This document shows, one piece after another, positions 7,590 to 11,037 of a stretch of 11,037 nt of DNA. This stretch comes from Dialister sp. CAG:486 (GTDB taxonomy: Bacteria > Bacillota > Negativicutes > Veillonellales > Dialisteraceae). The notes beneath the pieces were generated by a model. The model saw only the letters and a program-made list of their open reading frames with translations, was not told the origin of the DNA and ran no database searches. Numbering within the stretch: position 1 is the first letter of the stretch; every line of letters starts with the position of its first letter. The stretch lies in NCBI GenBank assembly GCA_000434475.1, contig FR879487.1:47336-58372 (forward strand). The letters are read 5' to 3'. The translations under genes and the position numbers were made by a program.

Positions 7590-8006
7590 ATGAAAATGAA
7601 CAAAACAGTAGCAGCTGTCGCTGCTGGTATGATCGCATTTGGCGCTTTCTTTTCCACTTCCGCTGCCGGCATCGGCTATGTAGACACCAATGCAGCTCTG
7701 CAGTCCCATCCGAAGATGCAGAAAGCACAGCTCGACATGAGACAGGCTGTCCAGAAAGCACAGGAAAACTTCGAAAAGCGCAGTCAGGGCAAGTCTGATC
7801 AGGAAAAACAGCAGATCATGACCGAGATCCAGAAAGAAATGAACCAGAAAGAAAGCTCCACCATGCAGCCGATTTTCAATGATGTCAGAAAAGCCATCCA
7901 GCAGGTTCGCCAGGAAAAAGGCCTCGACATCGTTTTGGAACAGGGTGCAGTCGTTGACGGCGGTGTAGATATTACCAAAGATGTCACAGCTAAACTCGCA
8001 AAATAA
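7590..8006 (+). CDS. OmpH/Skp-family periplasmic chaperone-like protein
   Basis: Skp/OmpH proteins are small periplasmic chaperones that hold unfolded outer-membrane proteins on their way to the BAM complex. The predicted 138-residue protein starts at the ATG after AGGAGG (7577-7582). An upstream in-frame GTG at 7569 is rejected because that site would lie inside the coding region. Residues 1-26 form a signal peptide: a basic MKMNK start, a hydrophobic stretch and STSAAG around the cleavage point. The mature part begins GIGYVDTNAAL, the typical OmpH beta strand, followed by a long Gln/Lys/Glu-rich helical region (about 40-110) expected to form the coiled-coil tentacle. It ends in a short strand region, DIVLEQGAVVDGG. 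It is slightly shorter than E. coli Skp. It has its own promoter and terminator, so it is monocistronic. Its presence implies a diderm cell; the exact clients are unknown. Confidence 0.88.
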   Translation: MKMNKTVAAVAAGMIAFGAFFSTSAAGIGYVDTNAALQSHPKMQKAQLDMRQAVQKAQENFEKRSQGKSDQEKQQIMTEIQKEMNQKESSTMQPIFNDVRKAIQQVRQEKGLDIVLEQGAVVDGGVDITKDVTAKLAK

Positions 8007-8015
8007 CTGAAATAG

Positions 8016-8060
8016 AAAACTGCGGATCGGAGGAGCTTCTTTTCGATTCGCAGTTTTTTT
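8016..8060 (+). terminator. Intrinsic terminator after the ompH-like gene
   Basis: AAAACTGCGGATCG (8016-8029) pairs with CGATTCGCAGTTTT (8044-8057), with one G-U wobble, around a 14-nt loop. It is followed by an uninterrupted T-run reaching 8060. It begins 10 bp after the stop codon. Confidence 0.92.
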
Positions 8061-8196
8061 GTAGAAATAAGAGACCGGTGGCAAGGGATCAGAGAACAGG
8101 TCATCCTCTTAAAGAAGGCGCTTTTTCTCTCTTCTTCATCGGTAGGACCCGCTGCACCGGCTGCACATTTTTACCGAAAAAGGAGAACCATACACT

Positions 8197-8709
8197 ATGG
8201 ATAAACTCATGACACTCTGCGAAGCCATGATCCATTATGATCGTGGCGATGCGAAACGGATTCACCATTTCCTGAAAGTCCATGCCTTTGCCAAGCAGAT
8301 CGGTCTGGAAGAAGGATTGGACGCTGAGACCCAGTTCATTCTTGAAGCTGCGGCATATGTCCATGACATTGGCATCCATCAGGGAGAAATCAAGTATGGA
8401 CGAAATGACGGCATGATCCAGCAAGAGCTCGGCCCGAAAGAGGCACTTCCGATGCTGAAGCGTCTGCACTTCACGCAGGCAGAAATCGACCGCATCCTCT
8501 GGCTCATTGCCCATCACCATTCCTATGGCTCCATTGATGGCCCCGATGCCCAAATCCTGGCTGAGGCTGACATGCTGGTGAACCAATTCGAAGACGGTGC
8601 CTCCGATGAGCAGAATAAAGCCCTCTATCACCGCTTATACAAGACCGAGACAGGCAAGCGTCTCTTCCGCGAGCTGTACTTCGAGACCTATGATCCGGTG
8701 AAGAAATAG
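8197..8709 (+). CDS. HD-domain metal-dependent phosphohydrolase, substrate unknown
   Basis: HD-domain proteins are His/Asp metal-dependent hydrolases, often acting on nucleotides or cyclic nucleotides. The 170-residue protein carries the complete ligand set: His29 (LKVHAFAKQIG), the His56-Asp57 doublet in YVHDIGIH, histidines 106-108 in LIAHHHSYG and Asp125 in EADMLVN. No second domain, signal peptide or membrane segment is visible, so it is a stand-alone cytoplasmic HD protein. The chosen ATG follows AGGAG at 8181-8185 with a somewhat long 11-nt spacing; an ATG four codons later is an alternative start. It sits alone: a terminator precedes it by about 140 bp, and a repeat begins 2 bp after its stop. 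I see no clear promoter in the 8061-8196 gap. The specific substrate cannot be inferred from sequence or context. Confidence 0.85.
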   Translation: MDKLMTLCEAMIHYDRGDAKRIHHFLKVHAFAKQIGLEEGLDAETQFILEAAAYVHDIGIHQGEIKYGRNDGMIQQELGPKEALPMLKRLHFTQAEIDRILWLIAHHHSYGSIDGPDAQILAEADMLVNQFEDGASDEQNKALYHRLYKTETGKRLFRELYFETYDPVKK

Positions 8710-8976
8710 CTAGTGGCTAGTGACTAGGGATTAGGGATTAGGGATTAGGAGCCTCGAGAGACTAAGAGACCAGGAGGTCTCAGACTTTCTCGTATTGTCA
8801 TTTCGAGCGAAGCGAGAAATCTTTGTCATTCGCGGTCAAAAGAATCATGGCAGAAACGCTCAAACGGGAAACCTGTTTCCCAAGAAACCTTCGGGCATCG
8901 CCCCATATATAATCGCGGCGAAGCCGCACCACCATTTCTAATTTCTCATTCAAGCCAATCCCTGAGCCCTATTTTT
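8710..8976 (+). repeat. Intergenic composite repeat, copy D, long form
   Basis: This gap holds no gene. It begins right after the HD gene stop with AGTGGCTAG and three tandem GGGATTA units (8725-8749), then AGCCTCGAG. An inverted repeat GAGACC/GGTCTC (8766-8781) comes next. The TTCTCG...GAGCGAAG module (8787-8812) continues as GCGAGAAATCTTTGT. A near-perfect palindrome, GGGAAAC-CT-GTTTCCC (8866-8881), follows. Then TTCGGGCATCGCC with TATAAT (8890-8913), a short GCGGC/GCCGC hairpin (8915-8927), and a tail CACCATTTC...CTCATTCAAG shared with copy C. Module order matches copy A. Confidence 0.8.
8725..8749 (+). repeat. Telomere-like GGGATTA tandem repeat
   Basis: Three consecutive GGGATTA units followed by GG give four G-runs (3, 3, 3, 2) separated by 4-nt ATTA spacers. 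Copy A has two units (2221-2238), and copies B and C have one. The unit number therefore varies between copies within one genome. Confidence 0.85.
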
Positions 8977-8990
8977 TACGAGGTCATCTT

Positions 8991-9461
8991 ATGCGAGACA
9001 CATCATTGGTTTTTCCCGTCGCCCCTGACGGCCGCATTCTTCTGGGGCGAAAACGCCGCGGCATGGGTTACGGCAAATGGAATGGCTTCGGCGGCAAAAT
9101 AGAAGCCGGCGAGACCATGCGAGAGTGCGCCGCCCGCGAGCTCTTCGAAGAGTGCGGCCTCACGGTAAGACCGGAACGACTTACGATGGTGGGGGATCTC
9201 TACTTTCACCAGCCATCCGATACCACCTGGTCGCACGCCGGGATCATCTACCTTGCGCAGGACTGGAGCGGGACGCCGCACCTTTCGGATGAAATGGAGC
9301 CGAGATGGTTTCATCCGAAAGATTTTCCCTACGAAGACATGTGGATGGCCGACCGCATCTGGCTGCCGATGATCCTCTCCGGCAAGAGGATCCGCGGGAC
9401 TGTCTACTTTGCGGAGGACGGGGATACCGTTTATGATTACGAATTTGAAGAAATGAAATAA
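8991..9461 (+). CDS. Nudix hydrolase, MTH1/MutT-like (probable 8-oxo-dGTP or oxidised purine NTP diphosphatase)
   Basis: Nudix hydrolases of this type cleave oxidised purine nucleoside triphosphates to monophosphates, keeping 8-oxo-dGTP out of DNA. The 156-residue protein has a perfect Nudix box (GX5EX7REUXEEXGU) at residues 35-57, from Gly35 through Glu41 and Arg49-Glu50 to Leu57. Beyond the box it resembles eukaryotic MTH1/NUDT1: GKWNGFGGK (28-36), GTPHLSDEMEPRWF (94-107), PYEDMWMADRIWLP (113-126) and a C-terminal DTVYDYEFEE. The MTH1 base-recognition pair Asp119-Asp120 appears here as Ala120-Asp121, so one of the two acidic residues is absent. GAGG at 8980-8983 is a fair ribosome binding site for the ATG. 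mutY follows beyond a terminator, which supports an oxidised-guanine repair role by context. Family is firm; the exact substrate is inferred. Confidence 0.9.
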   Translation: MRDTSLVFPVAPDGRILLGRKRRGMGYGKWNGFGGKIEAGETMRECAARELFEECGLTVRPERLTMVGDLYFHQPSDTTWSHAGIIYLAQDWSGTPHLSDEMEPRWFHPKDFPYEDMWMADRIWLPMILSGKRIRGTVYFAEDGDTVYDYEFEEMK

Positions 9462-9466
9462 ACAGT

Positions 9467-9497
9467 GCGCAGAAATGATGATTTCTGCGCCGTTTTT
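9467..9497 (+). terminator. Intrinsic terminator between the Nudix gene and mutY
   Basis: GCGCAGAAAT (9467-9476) pairs perfectly with ATTTCTGCGC (9481-9490) around a GATG loop, followed by CG and five T residues (9493-9497). The T-run is short, so partial readthrough into mutY is possible. Confidence 0.85.
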
Positions 9498-9523
9498 ATA
9501 CGATGCGACACGAGGAATGGATC

Positions 9524-9532
9524 AGGAAGGAG
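9524..9532 (+). promoter_or_regulatory. Ribosome binding site that decides the mutY start
   Basis: AGGAAGGAG lies 6 nt before an in-frame TTG at 9539. The only upstream ATG in frame (9503) has no Shine-Dalgarno sequence and sits 6 bp past the terminator T-run. Starting at the TTG also puts the cluster cysteines at 192, 199, 202 and 208, the E. coli MutY numbers. Confidence 0.75.
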
Positions 9533-9538
9533 AAAACA

Positions 9539-10576
9539 TTGACATATACCGAATGGCCGGGTATTCTGTTGGCTTGGTTTGATCAAAACAAACGAGAGCT
9601 TCCCTGGCGGGAGACAAAGCCCAGAGACCCCTATCATGTCTGGGTGTCCGAGATCATGCTCCAGCAGACGCGGACAGAAGCCGTGAAGCCCTATTTCACG
9701 AGCTGGATGGAGAGATTTCCTACCATCGAAGCCCTGGCAGAGGCGGACGAGGCAGATGTACTTCACCAGTGGCAGGGCCTCGGCTACTACAGCCGTGCCA
9801 GAAATCTGCACAAAGCGGCTCTGCTCATGAAAGAAAGCTACGGAAGCGCCATGCCGCAAGAAAAAGAAGAGATCAGAGCCCTTCCCGGGATCGGCGACTA
9901 CACCGCCGGTGCCATCCTCTCCATGGCTTTTGGAAAAAAAGAAGCTGCCATCGACGGGAATGTCCTTCGCGTCTACGCCAGACTCTATGGTATCGAGGAT
10001 GATATTTTAAAAACAGCAGGAAGGAAAAGGATCACACAGCTCGTTTGCGAGACACTGCCGGATCGGGCAGGAGATTTCAACGAAGCCCTGATGGATCTCG
10101 GTGCGAATGTCTGTATTCCTAAGCATCCGAGGTGCGATACCTGCCCGCTCTCAGCCTTCTGCGAAGCCTTTCATCAGGGAAGAGTCGAAGAGCTGCCGCA
10201 TCGCACGAAGAAGAAACCGCAGCAGGAATTATGCGCCTCCTGCGCCATCTGCATCAGGGACGGCAAAGTACTCCTGCACAAGCGTCCACGGACAGGCATG
10301 CTCGCCTCCATGTGGGAATTTCCCATGACACTTTCGGGAACGATCGAAGAAAGCAGAAAGCAGCTCGAAAAAGAGCTGCAAGGCAAAGCAGAGCAGGACC
10401 TTTGGCGCTGCACACACATCTTTACCCATCGCATCTGGCACATAATTGCTTACGAAATGGGAGACATCATCGTTCCGGCGGGTGAATACCAGTGGTTCAG
10501 CGCGGCAGAATACAAAAAGATCCCTCTCGCAGGACCTCACGCTCGTCTGGCTGCTTTCGCAGAGAAATTACTCTGA
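9539..10576 (+). CDS. mutY: A/G-specific adenine DNA glycosylase
   Basis: MutY removes adenine mispaired with 8-oxoguanine, preventing G-to-T transversions. The preferred start is TTG at 9539, giving 345 residues; an ATG at 9503 would add 12. The N-terminal HhH-GPD domain has PWRETKPRDPYHVWVSEIMLQQT with the catalytic Glu38, the hairpin LPGIGDYTAGAI (115-126) and the catalytic Asp139 in AIDGNV. The [4Fe-4S] loop is C-X6-C-X2-C-X5-C at Cys192, 199, 202 and 208. The C-terminal part (about 230-345) is the MutT-like 8-oxoG recognition domain: ICIRDGKVLLHKRP, MWEFP, then THIFTHRIWHI. The protein is full length with all key residues. It lies downstream of the Nudix gene, a natural partner in guanine-oxidation defence, but a terminator separates them. 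The next gene's ribosome binding site overlaps the mutY stop codon. Confidence 0.96.
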   Translation: MTYTEWPGILLAWFDQNKRELPWRETKPRDPYHVWVSEIMLQQTRTEAVKPYFTSWMERFPTIEALAEADEADVLHQWQGLGYYSRARNLHKAALLMKESYGSAMPQEKEEIRALPGIGDYTAGAILSMAFGKKEAAIDGNVLRVYARLYGIEDDILKTAGRKRITQLVCETLPDRAGDFNEALMDLGANVCIPKHPRCDTCPLSAFCEAFHQGRVEELPHRTKKKPQQELCASCAICIRDGKVLLHKRPRTGMLASMWEFPMTLSGTIEESRKQLEKELQGKAEQDLWRCTHIFTHRIWHIIAYEMGDIIVPAGEYQWFSAAEYKKIPLAGPHARLAAFAEKLL

Positions 10577-10586
10577 GGGCGTCATC

Positions 10587-10859
10587 ATGTCCAGTATGAC
10601 CATCCTTGCCCTCTTCCTCATCCTCAATGCCATCACATGCATTCTCTACGGTATCGACAAGTGGAAAGCCATCCATGGCGCCTGGCGCATCCGAGAAGCC
10701 ACACTCCTCACATGGACTGCCCTTGGGGGATCTCTGGGGGCTTTCCTTGGCATGCATCTATTTCATCATAAGACCCGACATAAGAAATTCCGTCTCCTCG
10801 TTCCGCTTTTTATGGTGATTCATCTTTCACTCATCGCGTGGCTTGCAGTAAATGCATAA
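10587..10859 (+). CDS. DUF1294 family small membrane protein
   Basis: This is a 90-residue integral membrane protein of the DUF1294 family, whose function is unknown. Recognition rests on YGIDKWKAIHGAWRIRE (21-37), followed by LGGSLGAFLGMHLFHHKTRH (47-66) and KKFRLLVPLF, the conserved family pattern. Three membrane segments are visible: about 5-20, 38-58 and 70-88. The basic H-KTRHKKFR stretch (60-69) lies in a loop and is probably cytoplasmic. The ATG at 10587 is chosen because GAGGG (10575-10579) precedes it by 7 nt and overlaps the mutY TGA, which suggests translational coupling. An in-frame ATG at 10446 would place a long unrelated extension inside mutY and is rejected. I make no functional claim from the mutY neighbourhood. 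Confidence 0.88.
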   Translation: MSSMTILALFLILNAITCILYGIDKWKAIHGAWRIREATLLTWTALGGSLGAFLGMHLFHHKTRHKKFRLLVPLFMVIHLSLIAWLAVNA

Positions 10860-10925
10860 GGGGTCAGGTTGATGGGTTCAAGGTTTTGGTGCGGCGCATC
10901 ATAGAATAGAAGCGTTGCGAGTTTT
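10860..10925 (-). repeat. Intergenic composite repeat, copy E, inverted orientation
   Basis: On the minus strand the stem-loop region CGCTTCTATTCTATGATGCG matches copy B (4340-4359) with one mismatch. It is followed by GCACC and a TTGAACCCA tail like copies A and B. On the plus strand GCGGCGC (10891-10897) pairs with GCGTTGC (10912-10918) using two G-U wobbles. GAGTTTT follows, so it might act as a weak terminator for the mutY-DUF1294 unit. Confidence 0.7.
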
Positions 10926-11037
10926 GAAATGAGCGGTGCTCTCTGTATTGCATGCCATATGATGAGCAGCCCCTTGCAGCGGTCACTGTGCAAAGCGCTA
11001 CTCCGTATCCTCATCGGAAGCGAATTCGAGGGATCTT
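10926..11037. other. Non-coding end of the window, repeat-like fragments
   Basis: I see no supportable gene on either strand. GTATTGCATGCCA (10943-10955 region) matches a 13-bp string in copy A (2393-2405 region). The final GCGAATTCGAGGGATCTT resembles a diverged start of the GAGCGAAGCGAGAAATCTTT module, cut by the window edge. Both resemblances are short and may be partly chance. Confidence 0.4.

Noticed and set aside
8725..8749. Tandem GGGATTA units as a CRISPR array
   Set aside because: Units are 7 bp, directly abutting, with no spacers and no cas genes nearby.
9409..9437. TTGCGG and TATGAT with 17-bp spacing near the end of the Nudix gene, as a promoter for mutY
   Set aside because: The -35 box matches at only three positions, and the site lies upstream of the terminator at 9467-9497, so its transcripts would also be stopped.
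10820..11014. Minus-strand 64-residue frame at the window end
   Set aside because: It overlaps the DUF1294 gene and inverted repeat sequence, has no ribosome binding site and shows no recognisable protein features.

Overview
The window is a chromosomal stretch dominated by the de novo purine biosynthesis operon, followed by a small housekeeping region. All genes are on the + strand. The base composition is moderately GC-rich. PurF is of the Bacillus/Clostridium type (short propeptide, four cluster cysteines), while an OmpH/Skp-type periplasmic protein with a signal peptide implies an outer membrane. Together these suggest a diderm Firmicute of the Negativicutes (Veillonellaceae-like, for example a Dialister or Megasphaera relative). 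The genus is inference and cannot be settled from this sequence alone.

Region 1 (1-7277) holds purC (5' end cut by the window), purF, purM, purN, purH and purD. It ends at a strong intrinsic terminator. purM/purN overlap by 8 bp and purH/purD are 14 bp apart, but purF-purM (383 bp) and purN-purH (145 bp) are separated by repeat-filled spacers with no terminator. The genes cover the committing PRPP amidotransferase step (PurF), steps 2, 3 and 5 (PurD, PurN, PurM), SAICAR synthesis (PurC) and the last two steps to IMP (PurH). purL/Q/S, purE, purK and purB are not in the window.

Region 2 (7278-8060) holds a spacer with an inverted copy of the repeat, then a monocistronic ompH/skp-like gene with a near-consensus sigma-70 promoter and its own terminator. 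Region 3 (8061-8709) is a solitary HD-domain phosphohydrolase of unknown substrate. Region 4 (8710-10859) begins with another long repeat. It continues with an MTH1-like Nudix hydrolase, a terminator, mutY (probably starting at a TTG) and a translationally coupled DUF1294 membrane protein. Nudix and MutY form a plausible oxidised-guanine defence pair: one cleanses the nucleotide pool, the other removes adenine opposite 8-oxoG. Region 5 (10860-11037) is non-coding repeat sequence.

The least explained feature is a modular dispersed repeat at five intergenic loci, in both orientations. Its parts are a header with GGGATTA tandem units, a GAGCGAAGCGAG module, a GGGCATCGCC module, a GCGGCGC/GCGCCGC stem-loop, and a tail rich in GAACCC. 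Two copies lie inside the pur operon and should be transcribed with it. I saw no defence system, CRISPR array, prophage, insertion sequence or RNA gene.
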